64,000 bases of DNA, taken from the NCBI GenBank assembly GCA_046347475.1, contig JAXMGD010000004.1:248001-312000 (forward strand), read 5' to 3'. Below the pieces are notes generated by a model. The model saw nothing but the letters and a program-made list of their open reading frames with translations. It made no database searches and was not told where the DNA came from. The DNA comes from CAMCXE01 sp046347475. GTDB taxonomy: Bacteria; Pseudomonadota; Gammaproteobacteria; Pseudomonadales; Cellvibrionaceae. Positions 8,546-16,938 of this stretch are shown in pieces. A program made the translations under genes and the position numbers. The first letter of the stretch is position 1. Every line of letters begins with the position of its first letter.

Positions 8546-10696
8546 CTACTGACGCAGCAACTGCAACACTTGGTTGGATGATGCGTTCGCCTGCGCCAAC
8601 ATGGCCTGAGACGCTTGTTGCAGCACTTGCGCTCGGCTCAACGCCGAGGTCTCAGCGGCGAAGTCAGCATCCATAATGCGGGATTTGGCCGATGAGGTGT
8701 TTTCCGATACAACCAATAAATTATTAATTGTAAAATCAAGCCTATTGTTCGCCGCACCTAATTGCGAGCGCACGTTGTTAATAGACTCAAGCGCTTTATC
8801 AATTACGCCTATGGCTTTTTGCGCGTGAGCCGCTGTGTCGATGCTCACGTTGGCAATCGCCACCCCAAAACGGCCTCCCGCAGTGGAATTCGCTTCCATT
8901 AAGCCCAACGATGCTGGGTTGGCGTTAACACCCAATTCAATACTAATCGGGCTTTGATTCGTACTTGTTAATTTAATGCCTGCCTCTACGGTGAGGGTAA
9001 ACGTTGAACTTGCCGTAATACTTGAGCTGGATAATGTGCCTGCCGAGGATGCCACATCAGATGAAATAGTGGCGCCATACAAAGCCGCTGTTGAACCAAA
9101 AGCACTATTTGCTGAATAAGCCGCTAAATTAATGGACCCTTGATCGGACTCTAAAATAATTCGCGTACCCGATAGGCGCGCATGTACACCGGTTAGGTCT
9201 GAATTGAGATTAAACCCACCAACCACATCCGACGCCGTTGCACCACTGGCTAGCCCCAAATCAATTACCACACCATTTATCACCAGATTATCTGATGAGC
9301 CAGATGCAAGGCTTAAATTCGCTGTACTTAAATCGATCGAGGCTGTTGCAAATGCATTGGCAACTACGCCCGTATCAAAACTGCTTGCATTAATCGCATC
9401 AATTTTCCCTTGCAAGCTATCCGTATCATCATTATCGATAATAGTGCCATTAATTTTTATATCGCCCACATTCCAGGCCGTTGCCGCATGGGCAGAATCA
9501 ATTCCCACCCCAGTTACAGTACCGGCATTAAAGGATTCGCGAAAACCCAGGTCTAATAAATCACTGGTGGTACCCGTAGCGCCACGACTCACCGTAATCG
9601 GATCGCCGTGTTTGCTGGTAAGAATAATTTGCCCCTCTGCCGACTGGGTAATTCCTTGCGAGTTAGTAGCCAGCGTCGGATCAAATACATTAAAGCCTGT
9701 CGCCTGCTCTACCAATTGAGAAGCGGCATCCGTCACAACCCCCGTAGAATCTATAGCGTCAACCACTATAGTAGAGCCCGAATTATTGGTGAGCACCAGA
9801 TGGCCCGCCTCGTCTTTATCCGCACTGACAATACCACCGGTTACGGTACCAATTTTTTCTATCAGCTCATTTATATTTTTAGTATCCGTAACGTTAAATA
9901 CATTATTGCCACTACCATCAGCCGCCTCTACCGTGATGCGCAATTTATTGCCGTTTTCTAACACTCCATTGCCGACTAAATCCCCCTTTAAATTGGTATA
10001 GCCAGATGCTTCAACACCTAAAACATTTTTATTGATGTTGTCGATTAAATCTTGGAAGGTATCCAGAGAGCCAGTAAATGAACCTATACTCTGGCCATTA
10101 ATTAACACATCTGTTTCATTGAGTGTTACGGTCGAAAGGTTAGCCGTTACAGCGGCACCTAAGACATCCACACTCACAGACCCCATGCCCAGAGTTTTAG
10201 AATCCATGGCCTGAATGGCAATATCAATAGTTTGATTCGCTTGGGAGCCAACCTGTAATTGCACGTCACCCAAACTGCCATCTAAAAGCGTTTGACCGTT
10301 AAATGTAGTGGTTTTTGCGATACGATCGAGTTCAGCAATTAATTGTTGCACTTCCGCATCTAAGGTGGCGCGGTTCGAATCATCGTATATGCCGTTGGCA
10401 GACTGAATTGATAATTCGCGCATACGCTGCAAAATATTGGTGGTTTCATCCAACGCACCTTCAGCCGTTTGAATCAGCGAGATACCATCATTCGCATTGC
10501 GAACCGCCTGATTTAAACCGCGAATTTGCGAGGTCATCCGATTAGAAATCGCCAGGCCTGCTGCGTCATCCGCTGCGGTATTAATACGTTTACCGGACGA
10601 TAAACGCTCCATGGCAGTTGATAATTCATTACCAGAATTGACCAACTGACGTTGTGCATTCAAAGACGACACGTTGGTATTAATAACTAGAGGCAT
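8546..10696 (-). CDS. fliC: Flagellin (large, 716 residues)
   Basis: The conserved N-terminal D0/D1 domain (INTNVSSLNAQRQL... RLSSGKRINTAADDAAGLAI, residues about 4-140) and C-terminal D1/D0 (QLGAANNRLDFTINNL... QASQAMLAQANASSNQVLQLLRQ) are unmistakable. The middle, about 450 residues rich in T, S, G, N and D, is a large surface-exposed variable insert, so the protein is longer than the usual 280-500 residues. The ATG at 10696 is chosen because it begins at the family start (MPLVINTN) and has a GGAG site; an upstream start would add 17 unrelated residues. A sigma-54 type promoter lies about 80 bp upstream. No other filament gene (fliD, fliS) is in the window. Confidence 0.95.
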   Translation of the reverse strand: MPLVINTNVSSLNAQRQLVNSGNELSTAMERLSSGKRINTAADDAAGLAISNRMTSQIRGLNQAVRNANDGISLIQTAEGALDETTNILQRMRELSIQSANGIYDDSNRATLDAEVQQLIAELDRIAKTTTFNGQTLLDGSLGDVQLQVGSQANQTIDIAIQAMDSKTLGMGSVSVDVLGAAVTANLSTVTLNETDVLINGQSIGSFTGSLDTFQDLIDNINKNVLGVEASGYTNLKGDLVGNGVLENGNKLRITVEAADGSGNNVFNVTDTKNINELIEKIGTVTGGIVSADKDEAGHLVLTNNSGSTIVVDAIDSTGVVTDAASQLVEQATGFNVFDPTLATNSQGITQSAEGQIILTSKHGDPITVSRGATGTTSDLLDLGFRESFNAGTVTGVGIDSAHAATAWNVGDIKINGTIIDNDDTDSLQGKIDAINASSFDTGVVANAFATASIDLSTANLSLASGSSDNLVINGVVIDLGLASGATASDVVGGFNLNSDLTGVHARLSGTRIILESDQGSINLAAYSANSAFGSTAALYGATISSDVASSAGTLSSSSITASSTFTLTVEAGIKLTSTNQSPISIELGVNANPASLGLMEANSTAGGRFGVAIANVSIDTAAHAQKAIGVIDKALESINNVRSQLGAANNRLDFTINNLLVVSENTSSAKSRIMDADFAAETSALSRAQVLQQASQAMLAQANASSNQVLQLLRQ

Positions 10697-10776
10697 AGCG
10701 CTTCTCCTATTTTTAAAATCTTGTCGCGATCGTTGCACCAAGTGCACAAGGAATCTTCGACCTTAAACGAATAAGA

Positions 10777-10791
10777 GCAAACCCCGTACCA
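10777..10791 (-). promoter_or_regulatory. Sigma-54 promoter for flagellin
   Basis: On the minus strand the sequence reads TGGTACGGGGTTTGC. The -24 GG and -12 GC are separated by exactly ten bases, and the match to TGGCAC-N5-TTGC is close. It ends about 80 bp before the flagellin ATG, leaving a leader with a GGA-containing ribosome binding site. A sigma-54 flagellin promoter fits Vibrio flaA-type control by a FlrC-like activator. The promoter itself is an inference from sequence. Confidence 0.7.
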
Positions 10792-11058
10792 ATTAATTAA
10801 ACCCTTAAAATTCAGACAGTTATAAATTGCATTTAGCGCCCACCGAGCAAAGCGGCAATATTTATCCTCCCCCAAACTCCAAACCTTGCCGCTTCACTGC
10901 CTAGGCTAAGCGTCGTTAACACCTGCAGCCGGAATGATGGCTGCAGAAATTAATCACTAAAGAGCCTCTGATTATTTCTGGGCTTTATCAATGTTCTAAA
11001 CCATCGCGAGCAAAGATGCAGATAGGAGACACAGAGAAGTTCTACCGCGAATTGACTA

Positions 11059-11175
11059 GGCGTACAGCAGTAAAAAACAGGCCGCCAAAAAGAGGGCCCT
11101 TTTGGGCGAGACTACAAGGACCTATTCACGGCGTATCTGAAATACTGTGTATTCTTTACTTTCAGCTAGGTAGTA
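11059..11175. repeat. Palindromic repeat family 1, copy 2 (inverted relative to copy 1)
   Basis: The plus strand here matches the minus strand of 6540-6680: CTACAAGGA, then ACGGCGTATCTGAAAT, TGTGTATTC and CTAGGTAGTA occur in the same order. The internal hairpin is GCCAAAA paired with TTTTGGGC (one bulged G), where copy 1 has GTCAAAA with TTTTGAC. That T-A to C-G exchange keeps the pairing. One outer arm is shortened. Confidence 0.65.
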
Positions 11176-11327
11176 AGGCCTCCGGTCGTGACGGCAGCCA
11201 GCCTCGCAAGGCCTCAAAAGACAGGGAATTACACTCCGCTGCAAGTACTAAAAGGAGGTCCAAGCTGGTAGAATGCCGCACTTTTCGCGCCCATGCGCCT
11301 AGCACTTTCTGATCGAACGAGTACCCT

Positions 11328-12371
11328 ATGAGCCAACCTACTTCCCCCTCCCTAAGTTACAAAGATGCCGGTGTTGATATTGATGCAGGCAACAGGCTGG
11401 TTGATCGTATTAAAACTGTTGCGCGCAAAACGGCTCGCCCCGAGGTTCTGGCCGGCTTAGGCGGCTTTGGCGCCCTGTTTGAACTGCCTAAGGGATATCA
11501 AGAACCGGTATTAGTCTCCGGCACCGATGGTGTGGGCACCAAACTGCGCCTGGCCATGCAGTTGAAAAAACACGACAGCATAGGCATCGACCTGGTGGCC
11601 ATGTGCGTGAACGATCTTATAGTCGGTGGCGCTGAGCCGCTGTTTTTCCTCGATTACTACGCCACTGGCAAATTGGATGTGGATACCGCAGCCGCGGTTG
11701 TCAGCGGCATAGGTGAAGGATGTTTGCAGTCCGGTTGCGCGCTGGTAGGCGGCGAGACTGCCGAAATGCCCGGCATGTATGAAGGGGAAGATTACGACCT
11801 AGCCGGTTTCTGTGTGGGTATAGTTGAAAAATCAAAAATCCTGGATGGCAGTAAAGTCTCCGCCGGTAACGCTATTTTAGGGCTCGCCGCCAGCGGCCCC
11901 CACTCCAATGGTTACTCATTAATTCGCAAAATTCTTGAGGTTAGCCAAGCGGATTTAAACCAGCCCATAGGCGGCACTACACTCGCCGACGCACTGATGG
12001 CACCCACACGCATTTACGTTAAATCTTTATTAAAATTATTAAAAACATATCCCGTCCACGCCATGGCTCATATCACGGGTGGCGGATTATTAGAGAATAT
12101 TCCCCGCGTAATGCCAGCGCGCACTAAGGCGCTGATCAATAGTAATCGCTGGGAATTGCCCGCCGTATTTAGTTGGCTACAAAAAAGTGGCAACGTACAA
12201 ATGGAAGAAATGTACCGCACATTTAACTGTGGAATAGGCATGATAATTATAGTCCCCGTCGACGTTGCCGATGCCGCCACCGAGTTACTCACCCGCGAAG
12301 GGGAAACTGTATTTAATTTAGGACAGGTGCAAACTGCACCCAATGATGCGCCCTTTGTGGAAATTATTTAA
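11328..12371 (+). CDS. purM: Phosphoribosylformylglycinamidine cyclo-ligase (AIR synthetase)
   Basis: A 347-residue PurM, the normal length. Recognisable blocks are the SYKDAGVDIDAGNRLV start, the glycine-rich GTDGVGTKLRLA (about residues 65-76), AMCVNDLIVGGAEPLFFLDYYATG and GGETAEMPGMY, and HITGGGLLENIPRV. It makes aminoimidazole ribonucleotide from FGAM with ATP in purine synthesis (cytosol). Its stop overlaps the purN ATG by one base (TAATG), so purM-purN is a coupled operon. The upstream neighbour is a repeat and then the flagellin promoter. Confidence 0.97.
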   Translation: MSQPTSPSLSYKDAGVDIDAGNRLVDRIKTVARKTARPEVLAGLGGFGALFELPKGYQEPVLVSGTDGVGTKLRLAMQLKKHDSIGIDLVAMCVNDLIVGGAEPLFFLDYYATGKLDVDTAAAVVSGIGEGCLQSGCALVGGETAEMPGMYEGEDYDLAGFCVGIVEKSKILDGSKVSAGNAILGLAASGPHSNGYSLIRKILEVSQADLNQPIGGTTLADALMAPTRIYVKSLLKLLKTYPVHAMAHITGGGLLENIPRVMPARTKALINSNRWELPAVFSWLQKSGNVQMEEMYRTFNCGIGMIIIVPVDVADAATELLTREGETVFNLGQVQTAPNDAPFVEII

Positions 12372-13024
12372 TGGGCGGCAAAATTGTTGTATTAATTTCC
12401 GGCGGCGGCAGCAATTTACAATCGTTGATTGATGCCTGCGCCGCGTCGCAAATCGACGGCCAGATTAGTGCCGTCATTAGCAACCGCCCGAATGTTAAAG
12501 GCTTAGAACGCGCACATAGTGCAGGCATTCCTCAGCAGGTTATAGACCACACGAGTTTTGCGGATCGACACGGGTTTGAAAAAGCCCTTACTGACGCCAT
12601 AGAGCATCACGCACCGGATTTAATTGTCTTAGCCGGGTTTATGCGGGTCTTAACTGCCGAGTTCGTCAATCAATACCTGGGCAAATTAATCAATATTCAC
12701 CCATCTTTGTTGCCTAAATTTACCGGCCTGCACACTCATCAACGAGCCCTAGATGCGCAGGAAACCCACCATGGCGCCAGCGTTCATTTTGTTACCGCCG
12801 AGCTCGACGGTGGGCCGATCATCATACAAGACCGCGTTGCAATAGACGCCCAAGATGATGCAGCTAGTCTGGCTGCTAAAGTTTTGGTAAAGGAACACCA
12901 AATTTACCCTCAAGCAGTGCAATGGTTTATGAGTGGAGACTTGGAATTTAAACAAGGCACGTGTTTTTTGCACGGCGCGCCTTTAGGCTCTGAGGGCTTT
13001 CAGGTCTGGCGGCACCAGCTGTAA
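12371..13024 (+). CDS. purN: Phosphoribosylglycinamide formyltransferase
   Basis: A 217-residue PurN. It shows the nucleotide-binding start VVLISGGGSNLQSLIDA, the catalytic-region LAGFMRVLTAEFVNQY and NIHPSLLPKFTGLHTHQRAL with the conserved N-x-H, and HGASVHFVTAELDGGPII with the formyl-transfer Asp. It uses 10-formyl-THF to formylate GAR in purine synthesis. The start overlaps the purM stop by one base. The C terminus is ordinary. It ends about 16 bp before a large inverted repeat that may help end transcription. Confidence 0.96.
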   Translation: MGGKIVVLISGGGSNLQSLIDACAASQIDGQISAVISNRPNVKGLERAHSAGIPQQVIDHTSFADRHGFEKALTDAIEHHAPDLIVLAGFMRVLTAEFVNQYLGKLINIHPSLLPKFTGLHTHQRALDAQETHHGASVHFVTAELDGGPIIIQDRVAIDAQDDAASLAAKVLVKEHQIYPQAVQWFMSGDLEFKQGTCFLHGAPLGSEGFQVWRHQL

Positions 13025-13040
13025 ATCTTAAGGACACTCT

Positions 13041-13152
13041 GATTAATTCGAAATTTTGCTTTTTTCAAAAGCGCCCGAGTAGCTCCCTATAGCTTCGGCA
13101 GGAGCTACATGCCCGCGACGGTTTTGAAAAAAGTCAAAACCTGGAAATAATC
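13041..13152. repeat. 112-bp nested inverted repeat between purN and recO
   Basis: The left arm 13041-13073 (starts GATTAATTC, contains CTTTTTTCAAAA) pairs with the right arm 13119-13152 (contains TTTTGAAAAAAG, ends GGAAATAATC) over about 33 bases with a few mismatches. Within the loop an 8-bp perfect hairpin (GTAGCTCC at 13079-13086, GGAGCTAC at 13101-13108) forms a second stem. It lies between convergent purN and recO and could act as a bidirectional terminator, or it could be a repeat insertion. Confidence 0.65.
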
Positions 13153-13164
13153 GAAAGCGCCTTT

Positions 13165-13265
13165 CTAACAGCTTGTTGAAATACGTTGGCGGCGACGGTA
13201 TGACAAGGCAAATTTGGCGAAATAACCGGAATTTACACGAAGTAAATGAGGACTTTTTCGCCAAA
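13165..13265. repeat. Palindromic repeat family 3, truncated copy
   Basis: Starts CTAACAGCTTGTTGAAAT, then GTTGGCGGCGACGGTATG, and continues about 95 bp in parallel with the element at 52149-52287, including AAGTAAATGAGGA. The matching right-hand inverted end (ATTTCAACAAGCTG) is missing, so this copy has lost one end. The remaining bases to the recO stop show nothing else. Confidence 0.7.
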
Positions 13266-13348
13266 TGCATCATTGAGCGGGCAATTATTAATGAGAGCGC
13301 TTAGCCATCCGGTTAAACTCCGCTTATACTCAAAAATACCTTAAAAGG

Positions 13349-14017
13349 TTAACGAAAATAATCGCGACTTTTTAAAGGTCTAGGCCCGAGCTTGTGTTGC
13401 AACGCCTGACGAAACACACGCTTAAGTATTGTCGCCCCCTCCCCAGAATAATCTCCCGCCCCTATAGCTAATAGGCACGCCCCCGTAAATGCGCCTGGTA
13501 GATTATTGCGTGCTACGCGTTCAAAGCCGACACGAGGATTAAACTGATAAAGCGCGTCAGCCATTAGCGGAGTACCGCTAAAACCCTCGCAGGTAAAACT
13601 AAACTCAAAACCGAGATAACAAATTAACTGCCATTCGAAATACCGCAAAGGTTGCTCAAGTGTTTCACTCGCCAACAGACCATGCAGTGCCTGCTCATAG
13701 GCATTAAACGGGATGGGAGATTGGTCATCCAACAGCAAAAGCCTCTCACACAGCTCATTTATATAAAAGCCGCAAAATAAAGCGTTGCCGGTTAAGGCCA
13801 ATGGTGCCCCTGTAGCCTCGCAACTGGTCAGTATTTTATGCTGACCGCGCGGCTCCCAATTGGCTTGGTAGGGGGTAAACGGAATTAAATTGGGATTTTT
13901 TTTGGATTTGCGCCAGAGCACACTAACTCGGCCATGATGCTGCGCGATTAAATCAACCCAATAACGCGAATCGCTAAAATGCTTTTGATGCAATACATAA
14001 ACCTGCTGCCACTGCAT
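13349..14017 (-). CDS. recO: DNA repair protein RecO
   Basis: About 222 residues. The N-terminal OB-fold (VYVLHQKHFSDSRYWVDLIAQHHGRVSVLWRKSKK) and the helical C-terminal part (NALFCGFYINELCERLLL, then FEWQLICYLGFEFSF) match RecO. It loads RecA at gaps with RecR in the RecFOR pathway. I used the ATG at 14017 (MQWQQVYV); a TTG at 14035 would add six residues. It is the last gene of the lepB-DUF4845-rnc-era-recO minus-strand series, with a 42-bp gap to the era stop. The usual next gene, pdxJ, is absent; purN is convergent instead. Confidence 0.9.
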   Translation of the reverse strand: MQWQQVYVLHQKHFSDSRYWVDLIAQHHGRVSVLWRKSKKNPNLIPFTPYQANWEPRGQHKILTSCEATGAPLALTGNALFCGFYINELCERLLLLDDQSPIPFNAYEQALHGLLASETLEQPLRYFEWQLICYLGFEFSFTCEGFSGTPLMADALYQFNPRVGFERVARNNLPGAFTGACLLAIGAGDYSGEGATILKRVFRQALQHKLGPRPLKSRDYFR

Positions 14018-14059
14018 CAACACGCACCCAGCCAAATCAAACGCATAATAGAGTTTTAG

Positions 14060-14950
14060 TTACTCATGAAAACCCAAGCTGCGCAGGGCGCGGTCATCGT
14101 CCGACCAACCCGCTTTAACCTTAACCCAAAGTTTGAGCATAACTTTAGTATCAAAAAGAGTTTCCATATCCAAGCGTGCTGCTGTACCGATGGATTTAAG
14201 GCGCGAGCCACTATCGCCAATGAGTATGCGTTTTTGTCCATCACGCTCCACCAAAATAGTGGCCGCTATTGTAATGAGTGTAGTTTCATCAATAAATTGA
14301 TCGATTTCTACCGCTATCTGATAAGGTAACTCAGCGCCCAATTGACGGGTGATTTTTTCACGAATCAATTCCGCCGCCAAAAAACGTGAGCTTTTATCGG
14401 TAATTTGGTCTTCAGGGAAAAGATGGATTCCCGCTGGCAAACGCTTAATTATTTGCTCTTCTAAACAATCCAGATTATGCCCACGCAATGCGGACACAGG
14501 AATAATTTCCGCAGGTTTTAATCGCTCCTGCAAAAGCGCTAAATGAGGGATAAGGGCCGCCTTATCGTCCTGGCAATCCATTTTATTAATAACAACAATG
14601 ACCGGCACATTAGACTGTTGCAGCCGCTCGACCACATTATCATCGTCTGTCGTCCATACGGTGCGGTCAACCACAAACAATATAAGGTCAACATCCAATG
14701 TGGCAGAAGTAGCCACCCGATTCATATAACGATTAATCGCTTTGGTTTGCTTGCGGTGCATACCGGGTGTATCAACAAAAATAATTTGTACATCACCCTG
14801 AGTTTTAACACCCGTGACATTTTGCCGCGTAGTTTGAGGCTTGCGGGAGGTAATGGATATTTTTTGCTGGATAAGATGGTTTAACAATGTGGATTTGCCC
14901 ACATTAGGGCGCCCAACAATAGCCACGTAGCCGCACCGGGTTTCTGACAT
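14060..14950 (-). CDS. era: GTPase Era
   Basis: A 296-residue Era of normal length. The GTPase motifs are G1 GRPNVGKST (about residues 13-21), the switch region KPQTTRQNVTG, G3 DTPGMH and G4 NKMD. A C-terminal KH domain follows, with VERDGQKRILIGDSGSRLKSIG as the RNA-binding loop. It assists 30S subunit assembly at the 16S rRNA 3' end. The ATG at 14950 has a strong AGGGGG site and lies eight bases after the rnc stop, the classical rnc-era pairing. Confidence 0.97.
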   Translation of the reverse strand: MSETRCGYVAIVGRPNVGKSTLLNHLIQQKISITSRKPQTTRQNVTGVKTQGDVQIIFVDTPGMHRKQTKAINRYMNRVATSATLDVDLILFVVDRTVWTTDDDNVVERLQQSNVPVIVVINKMDCQDDKAALIPHLALLQERLKPAEIIPVSALRGHNLDCLEEQIIKRLPAGIHLFPEDQITDKSSRFLAAELIREKITRQLGAELPYQIAVEIDQFIDETTLITIAATILVERDGQKRILIGDSGSRLKSIGTAARLDMETLFDTKVMLKLWVKVKAGWSDDDRALRSLGFHE

Positions 14951-14958
14951 ACAACCCC

Positions 14959-15636
14959 CTAAGGTTTAAGTAACGCGAGCATTTTTTCAGCCGCTTCTTT
15001 TTCAGCCGCGCGGCGATTAGACGCCACACCGGTAGTGACCGAATCTATATGAGCCACAGTACAGGATACGGTAAATACCTGCGCATGGGACTCGCCCTCA
15101 ACATCTATAACCTCATACACCGGCAGCTGCTTTTTGCGCCCTTGCAATAATTCTTGCAGTAGCGTTTTAGGGTCTTTTTCTTCAATGGCCAGCGACATAT
15201 TATTCATGCGTGCCTGAAACCAAGTGCGCACAATGGCGCGAGCTTGCGCAAAACCGGCATCAAGAAAAATCGCGCCGATAATAGCCTCCACTGCATCAGC
15301 CAATATAGAGCTGCGGGTCTGCCCACCACTGCGCAGCTCACCTTCCCCTAAACGTAAATGTTCGCCCAGTGCAAAATCCCGCGCCACCTCAGCCAGAGTA
15401 TCACCCTTGACAAGGCTAGCCCGCAGGCGGCTTAAGTCACCTTCTTTTGCCGCTGGAAATTTTTCATATAAGGCTTCGGCGATAACCAAATTCAAAATAG
15501 AATCACCCAAAAATTCTAATCGCTCATTATGTGTCGCACCAAAACTGCGATGGGTAAGCGCTTGATGCAATAAATCAGCGTTAGAAAATTTATACCCCAG
15601 GGCCAGGGTTAAGCCATTATTTTTTGCTGGTGTCAC
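14959..15636 (-). CDS. rnc: Ribonuclease III
   Basis: A 225-residue RNase III. The catalytic signature NERLEFLGDSILNLVIAE sits near residues 37-54, a second acidic cluster (ADAVEAIIGAIFLDAGF) near 113-129, and a C-terminal double-stranded RNA-binding domain (DPKTLLQELLQGRKK... AAEKEAAEKMLALL) ends the protein. It cleaves dsRNA in rRNA processing and mRNA turnover. Its start overlaps the end of the DUF4845 gene by 20 bases, and era follows directly, so the group is co-translated from one message. RNase III often regulates its own message in such operons; no such hairpin was verified here. Confidence 0.96.
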   Translation of the reverse strand: MTPAKNNGLTLALGYKFSNADLLHQALTHRSFGATHNERLEFLGDSILNLVIAEALYEKFPAAKEGDLSRLRASLVKGDTLAEVARDFALGEHLRLGEGELRSGGQTRSSILADAVEAIIGAIFLDAGFAQARAIVRTWFQARMNNMSLAIEEKDPKTLLQELLQGRKKQLPVYEVIDVEGESHAQVFTVSCTVAHIDSVTTGVASNRRAAEKEAAEKMLALLKP

Positions 15637-16036
15637 TGGGTTTACAACATGCTTGCGGATTGGACGAGTCTAATTCGGTTTTAAACCACACAATTAAATC
15701 AACATTTTTTACAAAGGGCACACGGGTCTCATAGGCGTAACGAAAAACAACCTTGTCTCGCAGACGCTCAACCTCGAGATGATTAAGATTCGCAGCTTCT
15801 CCTCTAACACCATTTATAGTGAAAAATTTACTCAGATGAGAGCTCATCTCGTTTTTACCCATAGCTCCAAGGTCATTCTTGTGATTTTCGGCAAAAGATT
15901 TGAATGCTTGATCAACCAAAATATCATCCTGATACAAAGGAAATAACTTTAGAAAAACAGTCAATGTAAAACCAAGCACCAGGAATAAAAACAACAGTGA
16001 CGGCAAACTAAAACCCGATTGTCGTGAGACGGACAT
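15617..16036 (-). CDS. DUF4845 membrane-anchored protein
   Basis: 139 residues. One membrane segment (LPSLLFLFLVLGFTLTVFLK) follows a short polar start that includes SGFSLPS, then a soluble domain of about 100 residues ending with VWFKTELDSS. The DUF4845 family is found between lepB and rnc in pseudomonads and relatives, as here. Function is unknown. The ATG at 16036 has a GAGGAG site; the longer reading frame starting at 16117 would run into lepB and is rejected. The protein is likely anchored in the inner membrane with its bulk in the periplasm. Confidence 0.85.
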   Translation of the reverse strand: MSVSRQSGFSLPSLLFLFLVLGFTLTVFLKLFPLYQDDILVDQAFKSFAENHKNDLGAMGKNEMSSHLSKFFTINGVRGEAANLNHLEVERLRDKVVFRYAYETRVPFVKNVDLIVWFKTELDSSNPQACCKPSDTSKK

Positions 16037-16053
16037 AACATGGCTCCTCGATA

Positions 16054-16938
16054 TTATTTGATTATGCCTAGGCTGGAGAAACTGGGCAGATCGGTGATAT
16101 TGCGCCAATGCAACCACACAGCAAAGGCTTTACCTACTATGTTTTTATCCGGCACCGTCCCCCATGCTCGGCTATCGAGGGAGTTATCCCGATTGTCTCC
16201 CATCATAAAATAGTGCCCTGGCGGTACAACATAGGTGCCCTCAATACTCAACTGCCCGGGTCGGTTGCATTTTTGCATAATGTGCGGTGTGTCACCCAAT
16301 AATTCCGTCACCACCGAGTACTGGGAGTTAAATTGAAAGCACATGGAAGGCGCTTCACCGGGAGCGGCGTAGGGCGGCACGCGGGTTTCAATAAACTCTT
16401 GTTTGATCTCAACGCCGTTAACATAAAGCACATTGTTGCTATAACGAATAGTATCGCCCGGCATTCCAATGAGGCGCTTGATGAAATAGCGTTTGTCGTG
16501 GGGCGGGAAAAACACCACCACATCACCACGCTTTGGCTCACCAATCGGAATAATTTTAGTTTTTAATATTGGCAAACGAATACCATAGGCGAATTTGTTC
16601 ACCGCAATGTAATCGCCTATCTCCAGTGTCGGAATCATGGAGCCTGAAGGAATTTGAAAGGGTTCGATCAAAAAAGACCGCAGCACAAACACTAACGCCA
16701 ATACCGGAAAAAAAGACTGGGAATATTCAGCCCATACCGGTTGGGCTTTGGCGGCCGCGTGGGCGGCCAGGTACCCTTCGTCAGCAGTTTTTTGTGCCGT
16801 ATCCAGGTGAGCGAACTGGGCTTCAACCCCGGCCAAGGCACGTTTGCGCTTAGCACCATTGAGTTGCCAATCCAACAGCCAACCAATTCCTGTTAAGGCG
16901 ACCGCTAAAAATAAAATCAGTGGCAAATCAATGTCCAT
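16054..16938 (-). CDS. lepB: Signal peptidase I
   Basis: 294 residues. An N-terminal membrane segment is followed by a cytosolic loop and a second segment (FFPVLALVFVLRSFLIEPF). The catalytic Ser is in IPSGSMIPTL and the general-base Lys in RYFIKRLIGMPGD. GDNRDNSLDSR is the conserved signature box of type I signal peptidases. It cleaves signal peptides on the periplasmic face of the inner membrane. The ATG at 16938 has a GAGGA site. lepA is upstream on the same strand but separated by 455 bp containing a repeat element, so the usual lepA-lepB linkage is loosened. Confidence 0.96.
   Translation of the reverse strand: MDIDLPLILFLAVALTGIGWLLDWQLNGAKRKRALAGVEAQFAHLDTAQKTADEGYLAAHAAAKAQPVWAEYSQSFFPVLALVFVLRSFLIEPFQIPSGSMIPTLEIGDYIAVNKFAYGIRLPILKTKIIPIGEPKRGDVVVFFPPHDKRYFIKRLIGMPGDTIRYSNNVLYVNGVEIKQEFIETRVPPYAAPGEAPSMCFQFNSQYSVVTELLGDTPHIMQKCNRPGQLSIEGTYVVPPGHYFMMGDNRDNSLDSRAWGTVPDKNIVGKAFAVWLHWRNITDLPSFSSLGIIK

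Larger units (their letters stand above)
10697..11327. other. 630-bp gap between flagellin and purM
   Basis: Divergent promoter region. It contains the flagellin sigma-54 promoter (10777-10791). A perfect 8-bp inverted repeat (CTGCAGCC, eight bases, GGCTGCAG; 10923-10946) lies about 130 bp upstream of that promoter, a usual distance for an enhancer-binding protein site. A family-1 repeat is at 11059-11175. The frame at 11016-11312 runs through the repeat and is not taken as a gene. Confidence 0.6.

Noticed and set aside
9204..9719. 171-residue plus-strand frame
   Set aside because: Lies wholly inside the flagellin gene on the opposite strand, with no ribosome site; a shadow.
13043..13273. 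76-residue minus-strand frame
   Set aside because: Runs across the nested palindrome and truncated repeat, with no domain or ribosome site.
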